From Kordiimonadaceae bacterium (GTDB lineage: Bacteria; Pseudomonadota; Alphaproteobacteria; Sphingomonadales; Emcibacteraceae): DNA of 64,000 nt. Location of the stretch: contig JABGYD010000052.1 of the NCBI GenBank assembly GCA_018675425.1, positions 1 through 64,000 of the forward strand, read 5' to 3'. Positions 21,132 through 31,223 of this stretch are shown here, piece after piece. Each line of letters opens with the position of its first letter. Position 1 is the stretch's first letter. The notes beneath the pieces are model-generated. The model saw only the letters and a program-made list of their open reading frames with translations, searched no databases and had not been told where the DNA came from. Made by a program: the position numbers and the translations under genes.

Positions 21132-22118
21132 TTAACCTCTAATTGCTCTTTTGACAAGGTTCTCCATTAGAGGGATTTTAAAATGGTTATAATTAAGTGC
21201 TGATGCACCACGTGATGCGGCACCAGCAGCAAGGCTTGCTGTTTCTTCATTTGCAGCACTACCACGAACGATATCTTGAACCACGGTAAGGCGTTTTGGA
21301 ACACATTCTACTGCGCCGCAAGTAATACTTATGTCTTCAATAATGCCTTCAGATACTTTCATAGCAGAGGCTATGTTAACAAGTGGAAAATCCCAAGTAG
21401 CTCGGTCAGCAACTTTTTCAAAATAAAACTTTGCACCAGACCATTTAGCAGGAATGCGAATTGCTATGAGAACATCACCGGGCTCAAGAACTGTCATTCT
21501 CTCAATATCTATAGCTGGACCAATAAAGTACTCACTAGCAGGAACAATACGCTCCCCATTGGGACCAACAATGACCATATTGGCTTCTAGTGTTGTAAGT
21601 GCCACTGCTGTATCCGATGGTGTAACTGCTACACATCGAGATGCGCCAAACAAGCAATGCTCGCGGTTCATTCCCTCTGGTGTATCAGCGTAGCAAGTAT
21701 TTCCACCCGCACGATAACAGTCAAGACCACTTCGATAGTACCAACACCGAGCATCCTGGCTGACGTTCCCACCGAGAGTACCTTTATTTCTAATTTGTGG
21801 GCTCGCCACACGTCCTGATGCAGTAGAAAGTAAACCATATTTTTCTTTGATGATGGGGTTCTGTTCTACGTCAGTTAATGTTGTCAGCGCACCAATTTCT
21901 ATTCCGCCATCATCGGTTTCACGAATACCTTTTATTGAATCTATTCCGCTAAGGTCCACAACAGTATGTGGGCGCTTTATACGGTCTTTGAACCAATCAA
22001 AACTATCTTGGCCTCCGGCTATTGCCCAACCGCCCGCACCAGCTTCAGTTAGCAGGTTGATTGCACTTTTAACATCAATGGGTTGAACCAGATTAAAGCT
22101 TGGCATCATATCTTTCAT
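21132..22118 (-). CDS. Xanthine dehydrogenase family protein, FAD-binding (medium) subunit
   Basis: GGWAIAGGQDSFDWFKDRI, LGGNVSQDARCWYYRSGLDCYRAGGNTCYADTPEGMNREHCLFG (4Fe-4S-type cysteine insert as in PaoB/YagS-like subunits). Confidence 0.92.
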   Translation of the reverse strand: MKDMMPSFNLVQPIDVKSAINLLTEAGAGGWAIAGGQDSFDWFKDRIKRPHTVVDLSGIDSIKGIRETDDGGIEIGALTTLTDVEQNPIIKEKYGLLSTASGRVASPQIRNKGTLGGNVSQDARCWYYRSGLDCYRAGGNTCYADTPEGMNREHCLFGASRCVAVTPSDTAVALTTLEANMVIVGPNGERIVPASEYFIGPAIDIERMTVLEPGDVLIAIRIPAKWSGAKFYFEKVADRATWDFPLVNIASAMKVSEGIIEDISITCGAVECVPKRLTVVQDIVRGSAANEETASLAAGAASRGASALNYNHFKIPLMENLVKRAIRG

Positions 22119-22133
22119 ATCCGTAACCTCTTT

Positions 22134-24557
22134 CTATGTATTTACTTGTAGTGGTTTAAACGATTGCGGACGTCCGCTAAGCGCATTGATAATCATGTCG
22201 GGGTCTACTGGTGTTCGATTAAAATATATGCCGGTCGCATCTGATATTGCACAAAGAAGTGCAGCCGCGGCACAACCCATTGCAGGCTCACCAATGCCCT
22301 TAACACCTAATGGATTTGATAGGTCTGGTTTATCAACTGCAGACATTTCCATATTACTTGGTACATCAAGGATACTGGGTGGTTTGGTCTGATCAAGACC
22401 AACTGTTGCGCAAAGACCATTTTGTGGATCATAAATTACACGATCTAATACGGCTTCCCCGATCCCCATCACAGCCCCTCCGCGAAGCTGTTGCTCTAAA
22501 CCTTTTGGATGAAGAACAGTTCCGCAATCAGCAACGGAATGATATTCTAGTATTTCAAACTTACCAGTTTCAGTGTCTAGTTCAATCATGCAATAGCCGG
22601 TAGCCATGCCCGGAACACTGCCTTCTTTAGGTATTTTATCCTTAGCAGCAGAAACAAGTCCAGCTCCTACTACTTTTTTCATTGCTGACTTCGTTACATC
22701 ATTAAGATCGTCAGGGTACTCGTGACCATCCCATTCACCACCAAGCTCGATTGCTTTCGAGGCAGCCTCTGCAAATGTCATAATTTTTGTTTCATCTGAT
22801 GTATGAAAAACACTTTCGTTTGCAACATCATAATCCTCAGGGGCGTCCCCAAGTTCCTGTGCAGCTAAACGTTGAAGCATTTTTTTCATTTTAGTCGCTG
22901 CAACAAAGTTAGTTCTTGTATTTGTATATGATGAGTTGCTGCCAAATTGGGCAAGTGTCCAAGGAAGACCTTGACGACTATCACCACGAAGCACAACAGT
23001 ATTGTCCCATGAACATTGAAGAACTTCAGCGGCTGCGCGTGATGTACCCGCATATGAATAAGTGCCAAGATTACCAACGCCTGAATGGACGTAAAGTTTA
23101 CCATCCGGACGAATTGAGAGCAATCCGTCAAAACCATTTGAACCAGCGGAGTGATAAGCTGTCCCAACGCCAACACCAATTACCTTAGAGCCGTTACGCT
23201 GGCCGCTCATTTTTTTCTTTTCTTCCCATTTGAAAAGGTCAGCGCCTAATGAAAAGGCATCTTTGAGAAACATACTGGTTACTGTGCTATTACGATTTGT
23301 AAATTTAACATCCGCCTCAGGAGCATTCAGGTTACGTATAGCAATCCGGTCGATACCAAGTTCTTTTGCTGCTTTATCAAGAAGGGGTTCAATTACACAT
23401 GCAATTTGGTTTTGCCCCGGACCACGTTGCGAGACGTGCCAAGGTTTGTTAGTAACAACTGCCGCACCCCGAAAACGCATATTTGTTGGGGTGTAAACAA
23501 GGGCCACTGCGCCAGCAGCAGATGAGTAGTCACCTGATCCACGATTTGGACCGCCTGATTGTACTATATAAAGATCGCATGCAGTCATCTTGCCTTGTTT
23601 ATCAAACCCCATTTTAACTTGGCCTTGAAAGCCAGGGCGCTGACCACCAAAGTGATATTCCTCGGCACGTGTAACGCGAAGCATTACTGGGCGACCAATT
23701 TTTTTTGACATATAGGCTGTCATACCCTGAACTGGGTAGGGGGATGCTTTAGAACCGAAGCCGCCGCCGCAATATTCAGCAACGTATACGATGTCCTCAA
23801 GTGATATATTCATCATTCGAGCCAACCCTGGCATCATCCATGATTGTGACTGTGAGGAGCCGTGAATAAAACATTTACCGTTTTCCCAATAGGAAAGTAC
23901 GCTACGCGGTTCGAGAGCAGCGTGACTTGAACTTGCAGTTACAAATGGCTCGTCAATAATTAATGCTGCTTCAGCAAAAGCAGCTTCAACATCACCCACT
24001 GCCCATTCAACCGGTGCCTCACCCATCGGCATTTTTTCATCGCCCGCTATAGCAAAGTCGCGTGCGGTCCATTTGAAATCATGAATTTTGTTACCACCTA
24101 CGCCCTCCTTGCCTTGAATATTACCACCCGTCACATTTCCGCCATCAAGGGCATTTGTGCCGCCTGGGTATAAGCTTTCAAGCGGATCAAGTACAAATGG
24201 TTGTGGATCAAAGGTAACTTTAATTTTTTCTAGTGCTTCAGCAGCAATAGATTCGGTCTCGGCGGCAATAGCGGCAATTGGCATACCAAGTTGACGCGGT
24301 TTATTGGTAAGCATTGGAAAACCTGGCTCTTCAACTTGCGGAACTTCGTCTGCAGTAAGAACACCAAACACACCCGGCATATCAAGCGCGTCAGTTGCAT
24401 CAAAACTGGTAACATTAGCACTAGGCATTGGGCAGAGCAGCATTTTCATATAGACCATGCCATCTACTTTAAAGTCTTCGGTGTATTTGCCGGCTCCGGT
24501 AACTTTTGGTCTAACGTCTTGCGGGGTAAAGTCTTTACCAATTAATTTATAAGCCAT
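22134..24557 (-). CDS. Xanthine dehydrogenase family protein, molybdopterin-binding (large) subunit
   Basis: CGGGFGSKASPYPVQGMTAYMSKKIGRPVMLRVTRAEEY, MRFRGAAVVTNKPWHVSQRGPGQNQIACVIEP, NPLGVKGIGEPAMGCAAAALLCAISDATG (catalytic Glu region). Confidence 0.95.
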   Translation of the reverse strand: MAYKLIGKDFTPQDVRPKVTGAGKYTEDFKVDGMVYMKMLLCPMPSANVTSFDATDALDMPGVFGVLTADEVPQVEEPGFPMLTNKPRQLGMPIAAIAAETESIAAEALEKIKVTFDPQPFVLDPLESLYPGGTNALDGGNVTGGNIQGKEGVGGNKIHDFKWTARDFAIAGDEKMPMGEAPVEWAVGDVEAAFAEAALIIDEPFVTASSSHAALEPRSVLSYWENGKCFIHGSSQSQSWMMPGLARMMNISLEDIVYVAEYCGGGFGSKASPYPVQGMTAYMSKKIGRPVMLRVTRAEEYHFGGQRPGFQGQVKMGFDKQGKMTACDLYIVQSGGPNRGSGDYSSAAGAVALVYTPTNMRFRGAAVVTNKPWHVSQRGPGQNQIACVIEPLLDKAAKELGIDRIAIRNLNAPEADVKFTNRNSTVTSMFLKDAFSLGADLFKWEEKKKMSGQRNGSKVIGVGVGTAYHSAGSNGFDGLLSIRPDGKLYVHSGVGNLGTYSYAGTSRAAAEVLQCSWDNTVVLRGDSRQGLPWTLAQFGSNSSYTNTRTNFVAATKMKKMLQRLAAQELGDAPEDYDVANESVFHTSDETKIMTFAEAASKAIELGGEWDGHEYPDDLNDVTKSAMKKVVGAGLVSAAKDKIPKEGSVPGMATGYCMIELDTETGKFEILEYHSVADCGTVLHPKGLEQQLRGGAVMGIGEAVLDRVIYDPQNGLCATVGLDQTKPPSILDVPSNMEMSAVDKPDLSNPLGVKGIGEPAMGCAAAALLCAISDATGIYFNRTPVDPDMIINALSGRPQSFKPLQVNT

Positions 24558-24559
24558 TT

Positions 24560-25198
24560 TTATGCACTCCCCGCAGCGTTAACAATTGCATTTATGTAGT
24601 TATTGTAAGCACCGCAGCGACAAAGGTTTCCGGCTAACGCCTGCCTTACCTCTTCCCTCGTAGGATTTGGATTACGTTGGAGAAGGGCAACTCCTGAAAC
24701 TACCTGACCCGGCGTACAGAAACCGCATTGTGGAGCTAGCTCTTCTATCATAGCTGTTTGCACAGGATGAAGTTGACCGTTAACACCCCCGACACCTTCA
24801 ACGGTAACTACATTTCCTTTTCGTACAGTGTGGGTAAGAATAGAACAGCTATTCTGTGTCACACCATCGATCATCACAGTACATGCGCCACAAGCGCCTC
24901 GATCACAACCAATTTTTGTTCCTGTTAAGCTAAGTTTGTTACGAAGTGTATGAGCAAGAGTTTCATTTGGCATTACGTCGACTGGACGTGACCTTCCATT
25001 AACGTTGATTGTAACTAGTCGTTCCACCGAAGCACTACTAGCTGAATTATTGGAGTTATCAGAACAACCGGTCATGAGGCCAGCGGCGCCGGCTACAGTT
25101 CCAGCTGCTATTACTCCTTTAATAAAATGGCGCCTTGAGAGGGAGTCTCTTTCTGTGCTTAAAGGATCGTATCGATCTGAGTTAAATTTCTTTTGCAT
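24560..25198 (-). CDS. (2Fe-2S)-binding small subunit of molybdenum hydroxylase, Tat signal with lipobox-like Cys
   Basis: SRRHFIKGVIAAGTVAGAAGLMTGC; two [2Fe-2S] motifs CDRGACGACTVMIDGVTQNSC and CGFCTPGQVVS...GNLCRCGAYNNY. Confidence 0.95.
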   Translation of the reverse strand: MQKKFNSDRYDPLSTERDSLSRRHFIKGVIAAGTVAGAAGLMTGCSDNSNNSASSASVERLVTINVNGRSRPVDVMPNETLAHTLRNKLSLTGTKIGCDRGACGACTVMIDGVTQNSCSILTHTVRKGNVVTVEGVGGVNGQLHPVQTAMIEELAPQCGFCTPGQVVSGVALLQRNPNPTREEVRQALAGNLCRCGAYNNYINAIVNAAGSA

Positions 25199-25457
25199 AA
25201 AAGTGCGCTCCTGAATTTATAGTTATATATTTATTTTTAAGTGATATTTAAGAGATATGAAAAATTTTTATTCTCACCAATAATCTTTCAATTATTACTT
25301 TTTCCATATCTTTTGAATACTATTTTAATTTTTCTTAAGATATATTTTGCCTCTCGCTATTTTGTATTGTAACCATATAACTTGAATTGCTCTAAGTCTA
25401 GTTGAAAATTAAAGGAAAACCAACAAGCAAAGCACTAATTTAAGAGAAAAATTACTA

Positions 25458-26063
25458 ATGAAAGACAATAATAATCACCTAACTCGCCATAGCCTTTTCA
25501 GTCGAGTGCTTCACTGGTTAATGGCTGGATGTATTCTAATACTAGTTGCAACAGGAATATTGCCCATTTTAAAGATTAATTTTGAATGGGTTACGCCACA
25601 CTGGATTGCGGGAGTTTTTTTAACAGTTGCTGTCCTGATCCATATTTTCCGCTCATTATCACCGATGAAAATTAAATCTATGTGGATTTCTTTTTCTGAT
25701 CTAAAGGAATTTGTTGAATGCCGTGGAAAAGTAAGGGGGGGGAAATACTCATTAGAACAAAAGTTGATGCACCATGGTATTACACTTTTTAGTTTGGTTT
25801 CACTTGTTACTGGTTGGCTTCTACTGCTTAAAATTGATACTCCGATTTGGGAAAAAAACCCCTTCATATTTGAGGCTTCAACTTGGGGAATAATTTATTT
25901 GTTTCATGGAATAGCCACTTTGTTATTTATATTTTCAATTATGATGCATGTTTATTTTTCGCTTCGTCCCGAAAAATCTCACTATTTACGTTCGATTTTC
26001 AAGGGCTGGCTAACACGTAAAGAATATAACGAAAATCATGACCCCGATCGTTGGGATGTATAA
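25458..26063 (+). CDS. Cytochrome b561/formate dehydrogenase gamma-like membrane protein
   Basis: SLFSRVLHWLMAGCILILVATGILP, HWIAGVFLTVAVLIHIFRSL, KLMHHGITLFSLVSLVTGW, LFHGIATLLFIFSIMMHVYFSLRPEKSH: four TM helices with spaced His haem ligands. Confidence 0.85.
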   Translation: MKDNNNHLTRHSLFSRVLHWLMAGCILILVATGILPILKINFEWVTPHWIAGVFLTVAVLIHIFRSLSPMKIKSMWISFSDLKEFVECRGKVRGGKYSLEQKLMHHGITLFSLVSLVTGWLLLLKIDTPIWEKNPFIFEASTWGIIYLFHGIATLLFIFSIMMHVYFSLRPEKSHYLRSIFKGWLTRKEYNENHDPDRWDV

Positions 26064-26081
26064 AATAATTAATGAGAAAGT

Positions 26082-26507
26082 ATGGATATGAGTGAAGAAA
26101 ACAAAACTAAACTGCGTTCGTCGATTGATGCCATCGAGACTGGCTATGAATTTTTGTTGGCTTATGCAGCACAAGGTCGAGACTTTGAAGAAAGTGGTGG
26201 TGGCGGTGGTCCTTCCGTTCGAATTTATCTTGGTGATATGAAGAATGGACTTAAGACAGTTGCCGATGATTTTGAATTAGAAATAAAAATAAAAGTAGAA
26301 ACTGGTAACCAGTTATTTTTAAATTACATAAAGGTAATGCGCGCAGATGCTGAAAAATCGTTACAGGCTATTGATATGGTTTTGGCGCTGCCATCAATTG
26401 GATCCCAGGTTATTGATAATCTGAATGCATCTATTCACATAAGAGCATTGCTTACGGATATTTTCCTTGTCGATGAGGCGCTTTCATCACTTTCACGGAA
26501 ACAATAA
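26082..26507 (+). CDS. Hypothetical protein, 141 aa
   Basis: ORF directly downstream of the cytochrome b gene; soluble, contains ESGGGGGPSV loop; no family recognised. Confidence 0.7.
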   Translation: MDMSEENKTKLRSSIDAIETGYEFLLAYAAQGRDFEESGGGGGPSVRIYLGDMKNGLKTVADDFELEIKIKVETGNQLFLNYIKVMRADAEKSLQAIDMVLALPSIGSQVIDNLNASIHIRALLTDIFLVDEALSSLSRKQ

Positions 26508-26560
26508 TGCTTTGACGGTATTTATCGCTTAAGCCAGCCAACGGTTTTGCGAGAGGATTA

Positions 26561-27880
26561 ATGATAATGAATGCACATATTTTTAAAAAGGTATTTTTCT
26601 CATTTGTCCTTTCTCTACTTTCTAGTAGTGGTTTGTCCGCACAAGAGGAAAACCAGAATGGGCTTTTTGAAAAATATCAGGCCATGGTAATTGTTGAGGA
26701 GGCTAATCAACACTGCCCGTTACTTTCAAGGCTGGAGGCAGAAGTTCTAAACGGTCAGATAGTTTTCGCGAACCTAGCATTCTCAGGTAATCTTGACCAA
26801 GTGGAAAAATTTAAAAAAGAGGCGAGAGTTTTTGCCAGAAGAAGTGCCTGTAATACCCCGGAGCTTATTGGACTTGTTGGGTTAGCAAAGCAGGAAGCAA
26901 GTGACGCAATGGTAAATCATCTTTTATTAGCTCGACAAATTCATTTACTTGATCAGAAATCTATCAAAGAAGGTAAGGTTACGGATAGTTTTCTTCTTAA
27001 CTACATGCAGGAAAAAGAATGGATGCTAATTAATGATTTTTTTGATGAAGTGAAAAATAATTATTTAGATCAAGCAACAGAAGAAGATTGGGATAAATTT
27101 TTGGCTTCAATTCTGGCTGTCGCAGAGGAGCGAACTGCAGAAAAATACCATAATAATAAAAACTTGATGTCCTTAAGTTCGGCTAAGGGTTTTGCCGCGA
27201 TACAAGCGAAGGCTAATAATCTAGAAACTGCCTCCTACTATGTTAATTTAGAAAAATCTGTTCGGGCTTTTATAGAAGGTGCAGAAGCATTGAAAACTGG
27301 ATACCCATACAGCAGGCCCTCTAATGACTTCACCCGATGGACTGCTTATAGGTCGAGGGATGACAAAGAGATTAACTGGGCGCTTTCCTATCCTGGGTGC
27401 GGTGGTCAGTTTATTGATTTATTCTGTACATTTTTTATTACTGCAGAAAATGATGTTGGGGTTGTTGTGGATGGTGATGTCGATACAATCGCACTCGCAT
27501 ATAGAGATTTAGAGAATAAACAATTTGAAACCCTAAATAAGTCTGTTGAAGGACCTATTGGAAGTAATGAACTTCATAAAAGTAACCTAAATGATAATAT
27601 CCAACTCATGAATAATTCTGTTTCTAAAAATTATGAACTTGCTGTTTTAAGCTTTAAACACGAAAAATATTTATCACAAACTGATGTCAAAAAATCAAAA
27701 AATTCGAAGATTTTTATTTTTTCAAATGAAGTCTCTCGTGCGTTTGATGTGCTAGGAAAAAATGATTTTATGAAAGTAATTATTACTCAAAGTAATAACA
27801 ATGGTAGCCTTTCTCAAGAAGGTTTTATCCCCTTGCATAACTTCAGACGAGCCAAAAATTGGGCTTATTCAACACAATAA
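26561..27880 (+). CDS. Hypothetical secreted protein, about 439 aa
   Basis: Signal peptide KKVFFSFVLSLLSSSGLSAQ; long ORF with strong AT-rich coding character; no family recognised. Confidence 0.72.
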   Translation: MIMNAHIFKKVFFSFVLSLLSSSGLSAQEENQNGLFEKYQAMVIVEEANQHCPLLSRLEAEVLNGQIVFANLAFSGNLDQVEKFKKEARVFARRSACNTPELIGLVGLAKQEASDAMVNHLLLARQIHLLDQKSIKEGKVTDSFLLNYMQEKEWMLINDFFDEVKNNYLDQATEEDWDKFLASILAVAEERTAEKYHNNKNLMSLSSAKGFAAIQAKANNLETASYYVNLEKSVRAFIEGAEALKTGYPYSRPSNDFTRWTAYRSRDDKEINWALSYPGCGGQFIDLFCTFFITAENDVGVVVDGDVDTIALAYRDLENKQFETLNKSVEGPIGSNELHKSNLNDNIQLMNNSVSKNYELAVLSFKHEKYLSQTDVKKSKNSKIFIFSNEVSRAFDVLGKNDFMKVIITQSNNNGSLSQEGFIPLHNFRRAKNWAYSTQ

Positions 27881-27895
27881 AATAGAGGTTTAATA

Positions 27896-28828
27896 ATGAG
27901 ACAATTTAATTTTATTTTTTATTTTTTATTTTTTATTTTTTCTTGTTGGATTAACGTATTTAGTAAAGAAAATCTACCAAAGAAACATATCGTGATGTCA
28001 GATGCTCATCCGATAACAGTTTGGGAAAAATCTGTAGATAATTCGAAGGGGGTCATCTTGCTTCATCATGGGCGAACGTGGAGCTCTCTTCCTGATTTTG
28101 ATTTGCAAGTAGAAGGTGAAGACCTTTCATTGATGGATGGTTTTAATGACCAGGGTTATAGTGTTTTAGCAATGGATGCGCGTGGATACGGCGAAACTCC
28201 TCGAGATGAAAGTGGCTGGAACACTCCCAACAAAGCATCTAAGGATTTATCAATAGTTCTGAAATGGCTATACGCGCGTTCAGGGGAAAAAATTCATGTT
28301 TGGGGATGGTCTATGGGATCAATGCTTAGTCAATTGGCTGCACAGCAATACCCAGAAAATTTTGCCAGCCTTACACTTTTCGGATATCCAGCTGGGCAAG
28401 TTGGCTATCCATATAGTCAAGGTTTGCAAATCATGGGAAACAAACAATATTCTGAGCCCCTAAGTGCGGCAACCACAACTCAAGCGGCAGCAAGTGATTT
28501 TATTGTGCCCGGCTCTATCAGTCAAAAGGCCATTGATGAATATGTTCGCCATGCTTTGCGCTCTGACCCTATTAGGGCCGATTGGAATCAGTTACAACAA
28601 TATAATAATATTGACGCCCAAAAGGTCACTGTTCCTGTACTCATGCTTCAGGCGGAATTTGATCCACTTGCTGATACAGAAATTCACGCTAAGGTTTTCT
28701 CGGCATTTCCGAATGCTAATAAGCAGTGGATTGTTCTCAAGGGAGGGGATCACGCAGCATTACTTGAAAAGTCACGCGGCCAGTTAATTGATGCGACGAT
28801 TAGTTTTATTGAATGGCTTGATAAATAA
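27896..28828 (+). CDS. Secreted alpha/beta hydrolase
   Basis: Signal peptide; YSVLAMDARGYGETP, VWGWSMGSMLSQLAAQ nucleophile elbow, LQAEFDPLADTE, GGDHAALLEKSR. Confidence 0.9.
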   Translation: MRQFNFIFYFLFFIFSCWINVFSKENLPKKHIVMSDAHPITVWEKSVDNSKGVILLHHGRTWSSLPDFDLQVEGEDLSLMDGFNDQGYSVLAMDARGYGETPRDESGWNTPNKASKDLSIVLKWLYARSGEKIHVWGWSMGSMLSQLAAQQYPENFASLTLFGYPAGQVGYPYSQGLQIMGNKQYSEPLSAATTTQAAASDFIVPGSISQKAIDEYVRHALRSDPIRADWNQLQQYNNIDAQKVTVPVLMLQAEFDPLADTEIHAKVFSAFPNANKQWIVLKGGDHAALLEKSRGQLIDATISFIEWLDK

Positions 28829-28831
28829 ATA

Positions 28832-29653
28832 TTAGCTATAAACCATAATCAACAAAGCTACACCAAGTGCTATTCTGTATATTACAAATGGCGTCATTGA
28901 CGCGTGTTCTAGCCACCTAAGTAGTCCTTTAATGGTAATAAGTGCGGCAATAAATGAAATCGTCATGCCAAGTATCAAATCAGATCCTAATGTAAAATTA
29001 TTAACCTCAAATAGTTCTTTTAACTGCAACAATGCAGCAGCCATTATAGTGGGGATTGACATTAACATTGCAAATCGTGCTGCATCAATTCGGTTAAATC
29101 CGAGTGCCCGTGCCGCAGTCATGGTTACTCCGGAGCGACTGGTTCCGGGGATAATAGCAAATACTTGTGCGAAACCTATAATGGCGGCGTTTTTAAAACT
29201 AAGTTTAGAGAGATTGTTTTGTGAACCAGATTTGGTGTCAAACCAGTAGAGCAATAATCCAAAAGTAATTGATGTCCACCCAATGATTTCTATAGTGCGC
29301 CAGACATCAGTTAAGTTGAATTTGGCCGCTAGGGCCCCAAATATAACAATAGGAATAGTTGATATAATTAGCGCAAGCATGAGATGGCGATCGCATTTAT
29401 CATATTTATTTCTGAAAGTTATAAAGCTTATAAATGCAATAAATAGTCGTGTAACATCCTTACGAAAATAAAATATCACAGCCATTAGCGTTCCAACATG
29501 AACACCTACATCCATCATTAGTCCTTGGTCAGGCCAATCAGTAAGTTTTGGCACGATGACCAGGTGACCTGATGAACTTATAGGTAAAAATTCTGTGACT
29601 CCCTGCACTATGGCAAGAACAATTATTTGTAATAGGGTCAATGTTGGATCCAT
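28832..29653 (-). CDS. uppP: Undecaprenyl-diphosphatase
   Basis: VQGVTEFLPISSSGHLVI and FAIIPGTSRSGVTMTAARALGFNR signatures. Confidence 0.96.
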   Translation of the reverse strand: MDPTLTLLQIIVLAIVQGVTEFLPISSSGHLVIVPKLTDWPDQGLMMDVGVHVGTLMAVIFYFRKDVTRLFIAFISFITFRNKYDKCDRHLMLALIISTIPIVIFGALAAKFNLTDVWRTIEIIGWTSITFGLLLYWFDTKSGSQNNLSKLSFKNAAIIGFAQVFAIIPGTSRSGVTMTAARALGFNRIDAARFAMLMSIPTIMAAALLQLKELFEVNNFTLGSDLILGMTISFIAALITIKGLLRWLEHASMTPFVIYRIALGVALLIMVYS

Positions 29654-29918
29654 TAATTTTTTAGCTAATCATTTTTTGTGACACCATTATGAAGCAGTAA
29701 TGCTAATCGCGCCATAAATTTAAATTATTCGGTGTGAAATGATGAAATTAAAGTATCTTAAATAGATTATTTAAGTGTAATTTTGATAATATTTAATAAT
29801 TCTGATTCTATGAGTGCCCTAAGAGATATGTGTAACTAACTGTAAATAATACATATAAATTTTTACTTTAAAGTTTTTTAAAAAATATTCATTTTATTGT
29901 CATTTTTCTATTGCTATT

Positions 29919-29937
29919 AATAATGATTATCATTAAA
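29919..29937 (+). promoter_or_regulatory. Putative Fur box upstream of porin/FMN-binding/ApbE genes
   Basis: AATAATGATTATCATTAAA matches 15 of 19 positions of the classical GATAATGATAATCATTATC consensus; core TAATGA-TTA-TCATTA is an inverted repeat. Confidence 0.7.
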
Positions 29938-30012
29938 TAGTTAATAGTAATTCGCATTCGCAGTGGGCTGTTACCTCAAAATATTAATTATACAGAGAGA
30001 CTGAGAAGTAAA

Positions 30013-31203
30013 ATGAGATCAAGAAATTTAAAAATAACAAGTTCAGCTTTTGCGCTAGCTCTGGGCTTTAGTAGTTTAACAACCGTTGCACAAGAAATGC
30101 CAACGAATGCTGAACTTTGGGAAACTATTCAGCAACAACAAGCAGCAATTGATGCAACTGTAACTGCAATGGAAGCGTCCATGGGCTCCACTTCTTCTAT
30201 GGGTTTTAAAACTTCACTTGGCGGCTACGGTGAACTTCACTTTAATGGTGGTAAAGAAGATAAGATTGATTATCATCGTTATGTATTATTCATAGGCCAT
30301 GAATTTAATAGTAAGATGCGTTTCTTTAGTGAGTTTGAGCTTGAACATTCACTTGCTGGTGAGGGAAAGCCCGGCGAAGTTGAGTTGGAGCAAGCATTTG
30401 TGGAATTTGACCTTAATGAAAGGACTACATCATCTGTTGGGCTTCAATTAGTACCGGTTGGTATTCTCAATGAAACTCATGAGCCACCTACATTTTACGG
30501 TGTTGAAAGAAATGCAGTTGAAAAAAATATCATTCCGTCAACATGGTGGGAAGCAGGGGTGAAGTTCACTGGTAAACTTGGAACAAAAGTTCAATATGAT
30601 GCCATGCTTCACTCTGGCCTTATGACACCCACAACTGGTTCTAATGCATTTTTGATAAGAAAAGGGCGTCAAAAAGTAGCAAATGCCAAATGGAAAAATA
30701 CTGCATATACCGGCCGTCTTACATGGATGCCTGCACCAGGTGTTAATTTCGGTGTAAGTTTACAACATCAAGATGACCTAACACAATCACAAGGTACAGC
30801 AGGGACCGCTACATCAGCTACGCTTTTCGAAGGGCATGCAGATATTCAACGTCAAATTTCATCAAATATCGAAATTGGTGTTCGCGCTCTTTACGCTCAA
30901 TGGAAATTGAATGGCACATCAGCAGCTGCACTTGGACGTGATAAACAGAAGGGTTGGTATATTGAGCCATCCTATAAATATTCATTTGGTAATGGTCAAG
31001 CATTTGGTACGTTTATTCGTCTTAGTGCCTATGATAATAACGCTGGTAACGTAACGGCAACAGAAAATAAACAAACAACTGTTGGTGTAAATTACTGGCC
31101 GCACCCAAATGTTGTCTTAAAGGCTGACTATCAAATTGATAATATGGCTAATGTAGAAAAAGATGATAACCGCATAAACCTAGGAATAGGGGTAATGTTC
31201 TAA
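30013..31203 (+). CDS. Outer-membrane porin-like protein
   Basis: Signal peptide; short coiled-coil-like N-term; SLGGYGELHFNG, alternating beta-strand pattern, C-terminal VNLGIGVMF-like ending in Phe (RINLGIGVMF). Confidence 0.85.
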   Translation: MRSRNLKITSSAFALALGFSSLTTVAQEMPTNAELWETIQQQQAAIDATVTAMEASMGSTSSMGFKTSLGGYGELHFNGGKEDKIDYHRYVLFIGHEFNSKMRFFSEFELEHSLAGEGKPGEVELEQAFVEFDLNERTTSSVGLQLVPVGILNETHEPPTFYGVERNAVEKNIIPSTWWEAGVKFTGKLGTKVQYDAMLHSGLMTPTTGSNAFLIRKGRQKVANAKWKNTAYTGRLTWMPAPGVNFGVSLQHQDDLTQSQGTAGTATSATLFEGHADIQRQISSNIEIGVRALYAQWKLNGTSAAALGRDKQKGWYIEPSYKYSFGNGQAFGTFIRLSAYDNNAGNVTATENKQTTVGVNYWPHPNVVLKADYQIDNMANVEKDDNRINLGIGVMF

Positions 31204-31223
31204 GAAAGGTTAGAAGTTACAAA

